Source: DATGZX01 sp035296965 (GTDB lineage: Bacteria > Planctomycetota > Planctomycetia > Gemmatales > Gemmataceae). From it: a stretch of DNA of 64,000 bases. Shown in pieces: positions 26,217 to 34,799 of the stretch. Positions within the stretch are counted from its first letter, which is position 1. Each line of letters starts with the position of its first letter. The DNA lies in NCBI GenBank assembly GCA_035296965.1, contig DATGZX010000394.1, forward strand, positions 1 through 64,000, written 5' to 3'. A program made the position numbers and the translations under genes. The notes below the pieces were generated by a model. The model ran no database searches. It was not told the origin of the DNA and was given only the letters and a program-made list of their open reading frames with translations.

Positions 26217-29200
26217 ATGCGACGAATCATGCCATCGAACCGAGGCTTTTCAAGGGCTCTTCTGTGCGTGCTCTTTTGTGTGCACAGTGCTTTAGCGGAG
26301 GACCTGGGCCTTCGGGTCGCCCCTGGATTCCGCGTCACGCTATATGCGGATCAGGATCTGGCGAATGACATCTTCGCCATGACGCTTGACTCCCAGGGCC
26401 GGGTGGTCGTCACCGGTCCGGGTTACATCAAGGTGCTTCACGATACCAAGAAAACGGGCAAAGCCGACCGGGCGACGCTCTTCGCCACGCCGCCCACCGG
26501 TGGCATGGGGTTATGCTTTGACGGTAACGACCTCTATTTCTGCGGGGGCGGCTGGCTGTCGCGCTATCGCGATCCCGCGGGCAAGGGCTACGCGGAAGGG
26601 CCGCCCGAGCGCATCCTGCCACTGGCGTTCAGCGAACACGGCGGCCATGCCATGCGCAAGGGGCCGGATGGCTGCTGGTATGTCATTGGGGGCAATGAAA
26701 TCAAGAACCCGCGATCGCTCATCACGGTGCCGAACTCCCCCATCCGCGAGCCGGAGGCAGGGGCGCTCATGCGGCTCAGTCCTGATTGCCGGCAGTGCGA
26801 GGTCATCGCTCACGGTTTCCGCAATCCTTACGATTTCGATTTCAACGAAGCCGGCGACCTGTTTACCTACGACAGCGATTGTGAACGCGATTTCTTTCTC
26901 CCCTGGTACACGCCCACACGCATGTACCACATCGAGTACGCGGGCCACCACGGCTGGCGCCTCAACGGTGCTGGGCGAAGCTGGTGCCGCCGCGACGATT
27001 ATCTGGATACCGTCGATATGCTCTGGCCGGTCGGTAGGGGATCGCCAACGGGCGTCGTCTGCTACAGGCACGTGCAATTTCCGGAACACTATCGCGGCGG
27101 TGTGTTCGCGTTGGACTGGACCTTTGGGAAGGTCTATTTCTTTCCGCTGCGACCGGATGGCTCCAGCTATCGTTCAGAGCCCGAGGTGTTTCTGGAAGCG
27201 GTGGGCACGAGTGGCTTCGACCCCACGGACGCCGTCGTCGCTCCCGATGGTTCGCTGCTCGTCAGCATGGGTGGCCGCGGTACCCGAGGGGCCGTCTATC
27301 GCATTGAATATGCCGGCAGCCAGGGAGCGCCGCGGAAGCAGCAGGTATTCGCCTCGGAGCTGGACGCGGTTCTCCACGCCCGACAGCCACTCGATGCTTG
27401 GTCGCGGGCATCCTGGATGCCGGCAGCGGGCAAACTGGGCGCCGCCTGTTTCGCGGCGGCTATTAGCGACCAAAAGTGGGATGTCGCCGGCCGGGTGCGC
27501 GCGATCGAGATCATGACCGAGTTATTCGGCGGTCTGCCCACGAACGTCGCGATGCCGGTTGCCCAGGATGCTTCGCCCTGGATTCGCAGCCGGGTTGCCT
27601 GGTCGCTTGGGCGACTGCCTTGCCATGACTTCGATAAGATCCTGCGCCAGCTTGCTGAGGATACTCACACGCGCGTGCGCCGTTGTGCCCTGGAGGCGAT
27701 GGCCGATCACTTCCATGAACTGAAATCGAACCAGGCTCTGGAGGTGTTGCCGGCTAACCTGGCAAGCCCGGACAAACGCGTGCGCCACGCGGCGGCACGT
27801 CTGGCAGCCATGCTCCCTGAACCCTCATGGGCGCAACTGCAGACGAATCTTGCCGGGGCATCAGCGCAAGCCGCTTTGACCGAAGCACTGGCGGCAATCT
27901 GGCGCAATCCTATCCTGGATTCGCCGGACGCAGTGATCGATACGGCCCTTTCGGTGTTACGTGCGTCCAAAGATACGGACTTACGCCTGCAAGCGGTCCG
28001 TCTCATCATGCTTGCCCTGGGCGATTATCACCTGAAAAACCCAAAGGTTGAAGCGTTTACGGGCTATTCGCTGCAGCGCTCGCTTGCCGGGCGCGAGTTA
28101 CTGGTAGCTCGCGTACTGGCCGTGGTCCGGCGGCTGTTCCCTTCGGGCAACGCGCGCCTGGATGAAGAGTCGGCGCGTCTGCTGGCGATGCTCGAGGACG
28201 ACGACGCGGGCACGCCGGCCAAGGTTGCCTCGCTTTGGATCGATAGCACTTCGCCGACGCAAGGTATGCACTATCTGGTCGTGTTTGCGCGGCTCCGCGG
28301 CCCGCGGGGCCCTGACGTGACAGAGAAGGTAGCCCGCACGCTACTCTCTCTGCAGCGCAAGCTGGAAGGGCGGGAGCAAAGAATCAAGCAGACCTGGAGC
28401 GAACGGCTGTCGGAGGTGGTAGCAAGTTTGCTAGCTAATGATCCGCGCCTTGGCAACGCGCTGCTTCGGCACCCCGATTTCGTGCAGCCAGGCAATGTGA
28501 CGATTGCATCCGCCCTCTCCGGTCCGCAACGAGCAGAGGCAGCTCGTGGCTTCCTAGCTGAGGTAGAGAAGAATTCAGACTTCCCGTGGTCAGGACCGCT
28601 GATCGAGTTGTTCGGGATCCTACCGGCGGAACAGGTCCGGCCTGCGCTCCGCAAGCAATGGACAAACTTTGTTCTTCGCGACAGCCTCCTGCTAGCATTG
28701 ACGCAGCAGCCGGAGACGATTGATCGAGAGAAGTTCCTCGCCGGCCTGGAATCAGCCCAACCACAGGTGGTCCAGGCATGTCTGACAGCACTAGAGCGCC
28801 TACCGCGTGACGATTCGCCACAGGATCTGGTCCCCCTTCTTCGGCTTTTGCAACGGCTAATGCAGGAGCCCAGGCAGGAGAAGGAACGCACGCAGGTGCT
28901 CGCTCTCTACAGCAGGCAAAGCGGCCGGGTCTTTGCCGTCACGCAGAAGGGGACCACTGCGGCCGAGCTGAAACGCGCTTATCAACCCGTCTTTGAGTGG
29001 TTCGAGCGCCAATTTCCGACTTTGACGGCCGCCTTGCACCAGGCTGCTGGCGAAGAAGACCCCGCCATCTGGAACAAGCTATTGGCGTCGGTCGAATGGT
29101 CCAAGGGCGATGCCGCCCGGGGAGAGGTGCTCTTCCGTAGCCACGCCTGTCAGACTTGCCATTCCGGCTCGCGCGCGCTGGGGCCGGATCTAACGGGCGT

Positions 29201-29522
29201 TGCGACTCGGTTCTCCCGTGACGATCTCTTCACCGCCATCATTTACCCAAGCCGCGACGTGGCCCCTGCTTATCGAACCAATGTCGTCGAGACGCGCAGC
29301 GGCCAGTTCATTACTGGAATCGTCGCTTTCGAATCGGCCGACGGCTTGATCATCCAAACCGGGGCGACGACGACAGTGCGCATCAACACGCCCGACATCG
29401 TATCGCGGCTGCCCAGCAATCGCTCGCTCATGCCGGACGGGTTACTGAAGGACGTGAAGCCGGGAGATTTGGCGGATTTGTACAGTTATTTGCAGACTCT
29501 GCGGAGCAGCGCTCGCAAGTGA
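26217..29522 (+). CDS. PVC-type dehydrogenase with HEAT repeats and C-terminal haem domain
   Basis: 1101 aa (ATG at 26217 or 26229). Signal peptide about 1-27. N-terminal six-bladed quinoprotein/glucose-sorbosone-dehydrogenase-like propeller, residues about 30-365 (VAPGFRVTLYADQDLANDIF, AMRKGPDGCWYVIGGNE, VGTSGFDPTDAVVAPDGS). Helical HEAT-like repeats follow from about 400 to 930. A C-terminal cytochrome c-like domain has its haem site at C978-Q-T-C981-H982 and a distal SLMPDGLL methionine near 1078. This architecture is the 'PVC-type' membrane-bound dehydrogenase found in planctomycetes and verrucomicrobia; it likely oxidises a sugar or aldose outside the cytoplasm and passes electrons through haem. 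Substrate unknown. Confidence 0.93.
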   Translation: MRRIMPSNRGFSRALLCVLFCVHSALAEDLGLRVAPGFRVTLYADQDLANDIFAMTLDSQGRVVVTGPGYIKVLHDTKKTGKADRATLFATPPTGGMGLCFDGNDLYFCGGGWLSRYRDPAGKGYAEGPPERILPLAFSEHGGHAMRKGPDGCWYVIGGNEIKNPRSLITVPNSPIREPEAGALMRLSPDCRQCEVIAHGFRNPYDFDFNEAGDLFTYDSDCERDFFLPWYTPTRMYHIEYAGHHGWRLNGAGRSWCRRDDYLDTVDMLWPVGRGSPTGVVCYRHVQFPEHYRGGVFALDWTFGKVYFFPLRPDGSSYRSEPEVFLEAVGTSGFDPTDAVVAPDGSLLVSMGGRGTRGAVYRIEYAGSQGAPRKQQVFASELDAVLHARQPLDAWSRASWMPAAGKLGAACFAAAISDQKWDVAGRVRAIEIMTELFGGLPTNVAMPVAQDASPWIRSRVAWSLGRLPCHDFDKILRQLAEDTHTRVRRCALEAMADHFHELKSNQALEVLPANLASPDKRVRHAAARLAAMLPEPSWAQLQTNLAGASAQAALTEALAAIWRNPILDSPDAVIDTALSVLRASKDTDLRLQAVRLIMLALGDYHLKNPKVEAFTGYSLQRSLAGRELLVARVLAVVRRLFPSGNARLDEESARLLAMLEDDDAGTPAKVASLWIDSTSPTQGMHYLVVFARLRGPRGPDVTEKVARTLLSLQRKLEGREQRIKQTWSERLSEVVASLLANDPRLGNALLRHPDFVQPGNVTIASALSGPQRAEAARGFLAEVEKNSDFPWSGPLIELFGILPAEQVRPALRKQWTNFVLRDSLLLALTQQPETIDREKFLAGLESAQPQVVQACLTALERLPRDDSPQDLVPLLRLLQRLMQEPRQEKERTQVLALYSRQSGRVFAVTQKGTTAAELKRAYQPVFEWFERQFPTLTAALHQAAGEEDPAIWNKLLASVEWSKGDAARGEVLFRSHACQTCHSGSRALGPDLTGVATRFSRDDLFTAIIYPSRDVAPAYRTNVVETRSGQFITGIVAFESADGLIIQTGATTTVRINTPDIVSRLPSNRSLMPDGLLKDVKPGDLADLYSYLQTLRSSARK

Positions 29523-29642
29523 CACCACAGGGAAACCTCCCTCTGGAGATCCTAATATGAGTGAATTGCTCGGAGCCGTCCTCGGTCTTTCGTAGTACTG
29601 GAGCAGGCTTGAGAGGTGACGACGTCCGGGGCGCGTCTAATT

Positions 29643-30170
29643 CTACGATTGGCAGACGAGATCGCGCTGCCATTTCCCAACGGAGTAAAGCGTTTTCGAA
29701 ATCCGGACCATCTCCATGTCACGAAAATGCAGTATCAACTCACGGCCGTTGGAAAGGAGGATGGATTGTGTGTACACAGTCTGCTTTCCCTCCACAGATA
29801 CATCGACCTCATCATGCAGCCACTCCAAAAAAGGCGGGGATTCCTCCGAGAGCCGCTCATGAAGAACAACCTCAGGTTCCTTCGCAAGGTGGTAAGTCAG
29901 AATCAACTCCTCATGCGGCGGTGTGCCAAGCTGCAAGCAAATCACAAATGAGTTTTCCAACTCTGGCTGACCAAGAATGAAGACTTGAGCATCGTGCAAG
30001 TAGAATTGGTCCAGCAAAAGCCCCAGACTCTTGGGCAACTTTGATTGGATTCCCCGTAGATGGACGTGGTAAGCATCCGAGGCCTGCTCCAAGACCTCGT
30101 GAGCTTCGCTCGCGTCTTTTGGATCCGGTGAGCCAAAGCGACTAAGTAACTCAGGTGTGAAGTACTTCAT
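29643..30170 (-). CDS. Uncharacterised 175-aa soluble protein, DUF4085-like N-terminus
   Basis: Starts MKYFTPELLSRFGSPDPKDA, the same opening as DUF4085 proteins, and has mixed alpha/beta composition with no signal or membrane segment (QVFILGQPELENSFVICLQL, ELILTYHLAKEPEVVLHERL). GAGG precedes the ATG at a short distance. It sits between the PVC dehydrogenase (convergent) and the tRNA genes. I cannot assign a function; a small cytoplasmic domain protein is all the sequence supports. Confidence 0.7.
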   Translation of the reverse strand: MKYFTPELLSRFGSPDPKDASEAHEVLEQASDAYHVHLRGIQSKLPKSLGLLLDQFYLHDAQVFILGQPELENSFVICLQLGTPPHEELILTYHLAKEPEVVLHERLSEESPPFLEWLHDEVDVSVEGKQTVYTQSILLSNGRELILHFRDMEMVRISKTLYSVGKWQRDLVCQS

Positions 30171-30224
30171 GACCTCTTCTTGGCTTTCCGCCTGTCCGTT
30201 TCGAGGAACACCCTACAGGCAGAT

Positions 30225-30583
30225 TGCTGGAGGAGGGACTCGAACCCTCACGGGGCTTTCGCCCCACCGGATTTTCGTGCCACGATAGCTTTCGCTACCC
30301 GACTGGTTCGTGGCCTGGACTTTCTCTTGGCCGTGGATGTCCGCTGTAGGCCTCAGCCGCAAAGTCTCTACACCTTCTTCTTTTTGTCCCTGGCATCATC
30401 TGGCTTTGCCAGATCATGCGGACATCAGAGTGTGTGCCGTCCAAAAAGAAGCTTGGCTCGGGATTGCCACCACCATGACGTGCTGAGGTTTCCCCGAATT
30501 CGACTGAATTCACGCGGGGAGTTTCCTGCCCCGGTGCTCAAAGCTCTCAAGTCCGATGCGTCTGCCGATTCCGCCACTCCAGC
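30225..30583 (-). tRNA. trnL-UAA: tRNA-Leu(UAA), interrupted by a group I intron
   Basis: The 5' exon (30583-30549) carries acceptor strand GCTGGAG and D-arm GCGGAATCGGCAGACGC. The 3' exon (30275-30225) begins AAAATCCGG, then has variable arm GGGGC-GAAA-GCCCC, T-arm GAGGG-TTCGAGT-CCCTC and acceptor CTCCAGC plus discriminator A. Joined, the anticodon arm reads TCGGA-CTTAAAA-TCCGG with anticodon TAA; mature length is 86 bases and CCA is not encoded. The long variable arm is the leucine hallmark. A 273-base intron splits U34 from A35. It lies 74 bases downstream of tRNA-Glu on the same strand. Confidence 0.95.
30276..30548 (-). ncRNA. Group I (IC3-like) self-splicing intron in tRNA-Leu(UAA)
   Basis: 273 bases; first base G after the exon's U34, last base G (omega-G), as group I chemistry requires. 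P1 can form between exon CUU and an intron internal guide (TTTGAGC) about 7 bases in. Conserved core elements appear in order: GGGGAAACCT (30486-30495, P4 side), GGCAATCCCGAGCCAAGC (30451-30468, Q-like), AGGTGTAGAGACTTTGCGGC (30356-30375, R-like) and AAGAGAAAGTCC (S-like, 30317-30328). R GACTTT pairs perfectly with S AAAGTC to make P7. A P9-type hairpin TAGC-GAAA-GCTA (30286-30297) precedes the 3' site. There is no endonuclease gene inside. Layout and position match cyanobacterial tRNA-Leu introns. Confidence 0.92.
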
Positions 30584-30657
30584 GCTTTGGTTCTCCTGTA
30601 TTGATGGTCCCCATGGGTGTGATTGGGAAAGGGAAGGAAGATCGGGCGAAGAAAACA

Positions 30658-30730
30658 TGACCCCGACGGGATTCGAACCCGTGTCGCGGCCTTGAAAGGG
30701 CCGTGTCCTAGGCCTCTAGACGACGGGGCC
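30658..30730 (-). tRNA. trnE-UUC: tRNA-Glu(UUC)
   Basis: 73 bases. Acceptor GGCCCCG pairs with CGGGGTC (one G.U), discriminator A. Anticodon arm CGGCC-CTTTCAA-GGCCG with anticodon TTC. T-arm ACGGG-TTCGAAT-CCCGT. No intron and no encoded CCA. It is 74 bases upstream of the split tRNA-Leu on the same strand, so the two are probably cotranscribed. Confidence 0.96.
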
Positions 30731-30831
30731 ACGTCGCTCGCCGAGCGACAGGGCGCATCTTAGAAGACACTTCCTAACCCGTCAAGTTCGCCCAACTTTT
30801 CAACATCCTGACACCCTTCCCGGCGACCGCG

Positions 30832-30861
30832 TTGCCTTCGCGAACTCGTCCGACCTATAAT
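30832..30861 (+). promoter_or_regulatory. Sigma70-type promoter of the thioredoxin gene
   Basis: TTGCCT (30832-30837), 18-base spacer, TATAAT (30856-30861), 47 bases before the trxA ATG. A perfect -10 with a 4/6 -35 match. The leader would be about 40 bases. Confidence 0.6.
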
Positions 30862-30908
30862 GCCAGCAGGATCGAAGTACGAGGTTTCAGCAGAAAGGGT
30901 GAGCCCTC

Positions 30909-31247
30909 ATGGCAAGCGAGAATATTCTGGAATTCACGACAGCGAATTGGGAGCAAGAGGTCGCGAAGAGCGATAAACCGGTCCTGGTAGATTTCTGGGC
31001 ACCGTGGTGCGCCCCGTGCCGAGCCCTCGCGCCCACCATCGATAGGATCGCGAGCAAGTACGCCGGCAAGGTTAAGGTGGGTAAGCTCAACATCGACGAT
31101 AATTCGGACATGGCCGTGAAGTACCAGATTTCCGGTATTCCCCAGGTGCTTTTCTTCAAGGGTGGCGATCAACCGCGTGACCGCCTCGTCGGGCTTCAAT
31201 CGGAAGGCGAACTCGTAAAGGCGGTCGACCGCGTCCTGCAAACTTGA
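30909..31247 (+). CDS. trxA: Thioredoxin
   Basis: 112 aa, full length for a classical thioredoxin. The redox active site is WCAPC in VDFWAPWCAPCRALAP (the usual CGPC proline-preceding glycine is alanine here, a common variant). The cis-proline IPQVLFF is at about residue 77. It reduces protein disulfides in the cytoplasm using thioredoxin reductase. AAGGGTGAG lies 8 bases upstream of the ATG, and a promoter with TATAAT is present at 30856. It stands alone next to the tRNA pair. Confidence 0.96.
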   Translation: MASENILEFTTANWEQEVAKSDKPVLVDFWAPWCAPCRALAPTIDRIASKYAGKVKVGKLNIDDNSDMAVKYQISGIPQVLFFKGGDQPRDRLVGLQSEGELVKAVDRVLQT

Positions 31248-31428
31248 GGATCCCACATCTGCCCAGTCGTGACAATCGATACACTCGGCAGGCCGGGAAA
31301 GTCGGGGAAAAGCTTCCGACGTTCCTGGCCTTTCCTCATTCTCGCCTTTGCCGCCTTCTTTAACTTCCCCAAAGAAAACGGTCGATAATGGAGAGGTCTG
31401 AGAGACATTCCCCGCGAGGATTCCCTGG

Positions 31429-33708
31429 ATGGAACCGACCGACCTTGTTCTGCCAGTCAGCCCGGCGGACCATGTCCCTCCCTCCGCGGGCGAGCTGATC
31501 ATTCAGAACGGTCGCTTGAGCGGCACGCGCCGGCCCTTGGTCGTGCCTCTTACCTTGATTGGTCGGGCCGATGGCTGCGACCTTCGGCTCAATGTTGAAG
31601 GCGTCCATCCCTTTCATTGCGTACTCGCCCTGGGCCCTTCGGGGCTGCATCTGCGCGACCTGCAGGGCGATGGCAGCACTCTCGTCAACGGAGAGCCGGC
31701 GCTCGACCGCCTCCTTCACGACGGCGATCTGCTGTCTGTAGGCCCCTTCCGCTTTCGCGTGCAGCTGCCGGAGGAACCCGCAGTGCAGAATGCGGAAGCG
31801 CTAGAGAAAGAAAAGGAATCGCTCCGCATCCAGGCGGCGGCCGTGGCAGCTCAGCAGGCTGTCTTGATGCACGAGGAGATGGAACTCCAGCAGCACCGCT
31901 CGGCTCTCCAGCAACAAGAACAACAGCTTGCCGCCCACCTGGAAGACAAGAGGCAACGCCTGGTCGCGCTCCGCAACGATGCGCAGCGGGCTCGCGCCGC
32001 CCTGGAACAGGAGCGTGCCGCGTATGAAGAGCGGGTCGCCCAGGTCCTACGAGAACTTGCTCACAGCCGGGTTGAAATCAAAGATCAACAAAGCGTACTG
32101 CTAGTTCAACGGCGCCGGCTCTCGGGCTTGCGGCGACGATTGAAGCGAAGGTGGCATCGCCATTGGTCGGTGGAACGGGCGGCGATGTGCCGTCGCGAGA
32201 CAGAGATCCATGAACTCGAGCGCCAGTTAGAAGAGGAAGCCCTGGAACTGCGTCAAGTAAAGGCCCAGCAAGAACAGGCCCGGCTTCATTTCAACGGCGA
32301 ATTCGAGCTGAAGCAACGGCAGCAGCAGGCGGCATGGGACGAGCTGCGCGGCACCCAGGCAGAATTACAGGAGCAGGCTCGCCTCCTGGGGCAGCGAGAG
32401 GCGGAACTTCTGGAAGGCGAACGCAATCTGGCCAAGGAGAAACGAGTCTGGAATGCAACTCGACTGCGGCTCAACAAGGAAGTAGAAGGTCTGGAAAAGC
32501 GCGTCCACAGTTATCGCCGCAAGATCATCGACCAGGAGCAGGAGGTACTTGGACTGGAGATTCTGCGCCGCGACGTTCAAAGCCGGCAGAGCAACGACGC
32601 GGTGTGCCTTTCGCAAGCGGCAGAGAATGGCTCCAGCCAGGGGCATACCATAGCGGAGGCGGCTGGATCTAACGAGGCTCAGGCCCGGGAACAATTGCGT
32701 GAGGCCGAGGCTGCCTTGCAGTGTCGGCTGGCTGCCCTGGAAGACTTGTCGGCCGAGCTGGCGGATCAGCGGCTCTACCTGGCGGAGGAGTGCGAACGCC
32801 TGGCCCAGGGTCAGCTACGATGGCAACAAGAGCGAACCGCTACGGTTGCAGGGCTCGAAGCCCTGGGATTGGAACTTCAGGAACGAGAGCAGTCCGTGTG
32901 CACGCGCGAACGGTCGGTCGAGCGCGCGGAGTTTGCCGTGCAGCAGCAATCGGCCCAGGTCGCGCAGGCACGCACGCACCTCGAGGCGCTGAAGGCCCGG
33001 GTCGCAGCGGGAGCGCTGGCCTGGGAGGGAGAGAGAGCCGGCCTCCTTCTGGATGTTCGGACCCGCGAAGAAGTCATGGAACAGCGCCTGGCAGCGCTCA
33101 CAACATTGCGTGAGCGCTGGGATAAGCGCCGGCAACACCAGGTGACCGAGCTGCGCACTCAGCGGCGGATGTACCAGGAGCTTCGCCGGGAGTGTGCGAA
33201 CCTGCGTGAAAAATGGTTGCAGCGCAGCGCCCTGCAACTCGGTGAGCAGCGCGCTGTGGCAGAACGGGCCCTCGCCATGGAACAGTATCGTCAGGAATGG
33301 ATAAGCAAAGCCGCCAACCCAAAGGCCGCCGAGAAACGGCTGGAGCGCTTGCGGCGACGCTGGACAGCCTTGTCGGCACTGGCCACACGCTCTCTTGCCG
33401 TGGAGCGTCGCAGACTCGAGGTGGAGGCCAAGCATTTGGAGGATCAGATCCTTCATCTGGAACAGTCGCGCGAAGAGGTTGTCGCGCAGCACACGGAACT
33501 CTCGAGCCGGCAGGCTGCCTGGGAAGAAGAGCAAATCGCCAGCGAAGCCGAGGAATCCAGACTCAAGCAAGAAGTGATGAGCCTGCGGGACCAACGAAGC
33601 CAGCAAGAGCAGGTCCTGAAGGAACTGAGGGACCAGATCGAGCGACTGGCTCGCCTTCTTCTGGAGGGAGATGATCCCGGCTCCGTGCCTTCAGTGCAAG
33701 CGGCCTGA
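31429..33708 (+). CDS. FHA-domain protein with very long coiled coil
   Basis: 759 aa, no signal peptide or membrane helix. Residues about 22-112 are a forkhead-associated domain (LIGRADGCDLRLNVEGVHPF: the GR..x..S/T..H phosphothreonine-binding pattern with SRLH-like H-PFH), so it should bind a phosphothreonine peptide made by a Ser/Thr kinase. Residues about 120-745 are nearly continuous Glu/Gln/Arg-rich heptads (a coiled coil over 600 residues, at least 80 nm if straight). It is probably a scaffold or structural protein. It is monocistronic; 180 bases separate it from trxA. The kinase partner is not adjacent. Confidence 0.88.
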   Translation: MEPTDLVLPVSPADHVPPSAGELIIQNGRLSGTRRPLVVPLTLIGRADGCDLRLNVEGVHPFHCVLALGPSGLHLRDLQGDGSTLVNGEPALDRLLHDGDLLSVGPFRFRVQLPEEPAVQNAEALEKEKESLRIQAAAVAAQQAVLMHEEMELQQHRSALQQQEQQLAAHLEDKRQRLVALRNDAQRARAALEQERAAYEERVAQVLRELAHSRVEIKDQQSVLLVQRRRLSGLRRRLKRRWHRHWSVERAAMCRRETEIHELERQLEEEALELRQVKAQQEQARLHFNGEFELKQRQQQAAWDELRGTQAELQEQARLLGQREAELLEGERNLAKEKRVWNATRLRLNKEVEGLEKRVHSYRRKIIDQEQEVLGLEILRRDVQSRQSNDAVCLSQAAENGSSQGHTIAEAAGSNEAQAREQLREAEAALQCRLAALEDLSAELADQRLYLAEECERLAQGQLRWQQERTATVAGLEALGLELQEREQSVCTRERSVERAEFAVQQQSAQVAQARTHLEALKARVAAGALAWEGERAGLLLDVRTREEVMEQRLAALTTLRERWDKRRQHQVTELRTQRRMYQELRRECANLREKWLQRSALQLGEQRAVAERALAMEQYRQEWISKAANPKAAEKRLERLRRRWTALSALATRSLAVERRRLEVEAKHLEDQILHLEQSREEVVAQHTELSSRQAAWEEEQIASEAEESRLKQEVMSLRDQRSQQEQVLKELRDQIERLARLLLEGDDPGSVPSVQAA

Positions 33709-33741
33709 TGAGGCGCGGCTCGAAAAACTGAGCTTCGCCCT

Positions 33742-33851
33742 GTAGCCGCATTCGCCAGAATGCGGGGAAACCAGGTTCCACACTGTAGCCGCATTCGCCA
33801 GACTGGGGGAAGACTATGCGAGGCAACCCGCATTCTGGCGAATGCGGCTAC
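33742..33851. repeat. Three copies of a 25-bp palindromic repeat downstream of the FHA gene
   Basis: GTAGCCGCATTCGCCAGAATGCGGG at 33742-33766, a variant at 33785-33809 (ends GACTGGGGG), and an inverted copy at 33827-33851. Each contains CCGCATTC...GAATGCGG palindromic arms around GCCA; the outer two can also pair with one another. It ends 31 bases before the pyrD stop. It is of the REP kind; function unknown. Confidence 0.75.
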
Positions 33852-33881
33852 GGCAACGTTTCATTCTTGACCGCGCTCAGA

Positions 33882-34799
33882 TTACCTGCCGTCCACCTGC
33901 AATGTCCCTATGAGCTCGCGGATGCTCGAAACTCCCAGTTGAGCGAGAGCTTCGGGCAATTGCTCGGCCAGGCGCTGCGAGGCTGTCGGATCGTAGAAAT
34001 TCACGGTCCCCAACTGCACCGCGCTGGCTCCTGCAATCAGGTATTCCATCACGTCATCGATCGTGGCAATGCCGCCGATGCCGACAACCGGCACCTGCAC
34101 CGAGCGCGCTACTTGCCAAACCAGCCTCAGCGCCAACGGCTTGATCGCGGGCCCGCTGAGCCCCCCGGTGGTGTTTCCCAGGATGGGCCGGCGTCTGCGC
34201 CAATCAATGGCCATGCCAATGAACGTGTTGACAAGCGACACGGCATCCGCTCCGGCCTCGGCGGCGGCCCGGGCGACCGGCACGATGTCCGTCACGTTGG
34301 GCGTGAGCTTGGCCAGGAGCGGGATGGAGCAAACCTTGCGAACCTGGCCGACGACGCGGCGGGTTACCGCCGGATCGGTAGCAAAGTCCACTCCGCCGGC
34401 GACGTTCGGACAGGATAAATTCAATTCGAGTGCCGCCAGTCCCGGTTGCTGGCCGAGCAGCTCGGCCATCTCGAAGAACTCTTGCTCGTTCTTGCCGGCG
34501 ATGTTGGCGATGACCGCCGTCGGTAAGGTACGCAGGTACGGCAGATGGTGCGCGATGAAGTGGTCGATGCCGTCGTTGTCGAGGCCGATCGCATTCAGCA
34601 TGCCGGACGGCGTCTCGACCGTTCGCGGCGGCTTATTGCCGGCGCGAGGCTGCCTCGTTACGGTTTTCGGGATTACTCCGCCGAGACACTTGAAATCAAC
34701 CGTCCCCGCCATTTCCCGGGCGTAGCCAAAGGTTCCCGATGCCACGAGGATCGGATTTCGCAGGTGCAGGCTGCCCAGGGTAACGGACAGATCGATCAT
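33882..34799 (-). CDS. pyrD: Dihydroorotate dehydrogenase, class 1B-type
   Basis: 305 aa, typical for a class 1 cytosolic enzyme. Catalytic cysteine in LELNLSCPNVAGG (about residue 130), FMN-binding SGTFGYAREM near the N-terminus, VAKLTPNVTD and the phosphate site GIGGIATIDDVMEYLIAGASAVQLGT near the end. It oxidises dihydroorotate to orotate in pyrimidine synthesis. Class 1B enzymes use NAD+ through a PyrK partner, which is not adjacent here. Its ATG overlaps the last base of the speA stop (TAATG), so it is coupled to speA. Confidence 0.95.
   Translation of the reverse strand: MIDLSVTLGSLHLRNPILVASGTFGYAREMAGTVDFKCLGGVIPKTVTRQPRAGNKPPRTVETPSGMLNAIGLDNDGIDHFIAHHLPYLRTLPTAVIANIAGKNEQEFFEMAELLGQQPGLAALELNLSCPNVAGGVDFATDPAVTRRVVGQVRKVCSIPLLAKLTPNVTDIVPVARAAAEAGADAVSLVNTFIGMAIDWRRRRPILGNTTGGLSGPAIKPLALRLVWQVARSVQVPVVGIGGIATIDDVMEYLIAGASAVQLGTVNFYDPTASQRLAEQLPEALAQLGVSSIRELIGTLQVDGR

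Noticed and set aside
30295..30658. Small frames inside and beside the tRNA-Leu intron
   Set aside because: They cross conserved intron core elements and tRNA exons; no endonuclease motif (LAGLIDADG, GIY-YIG, HNH).
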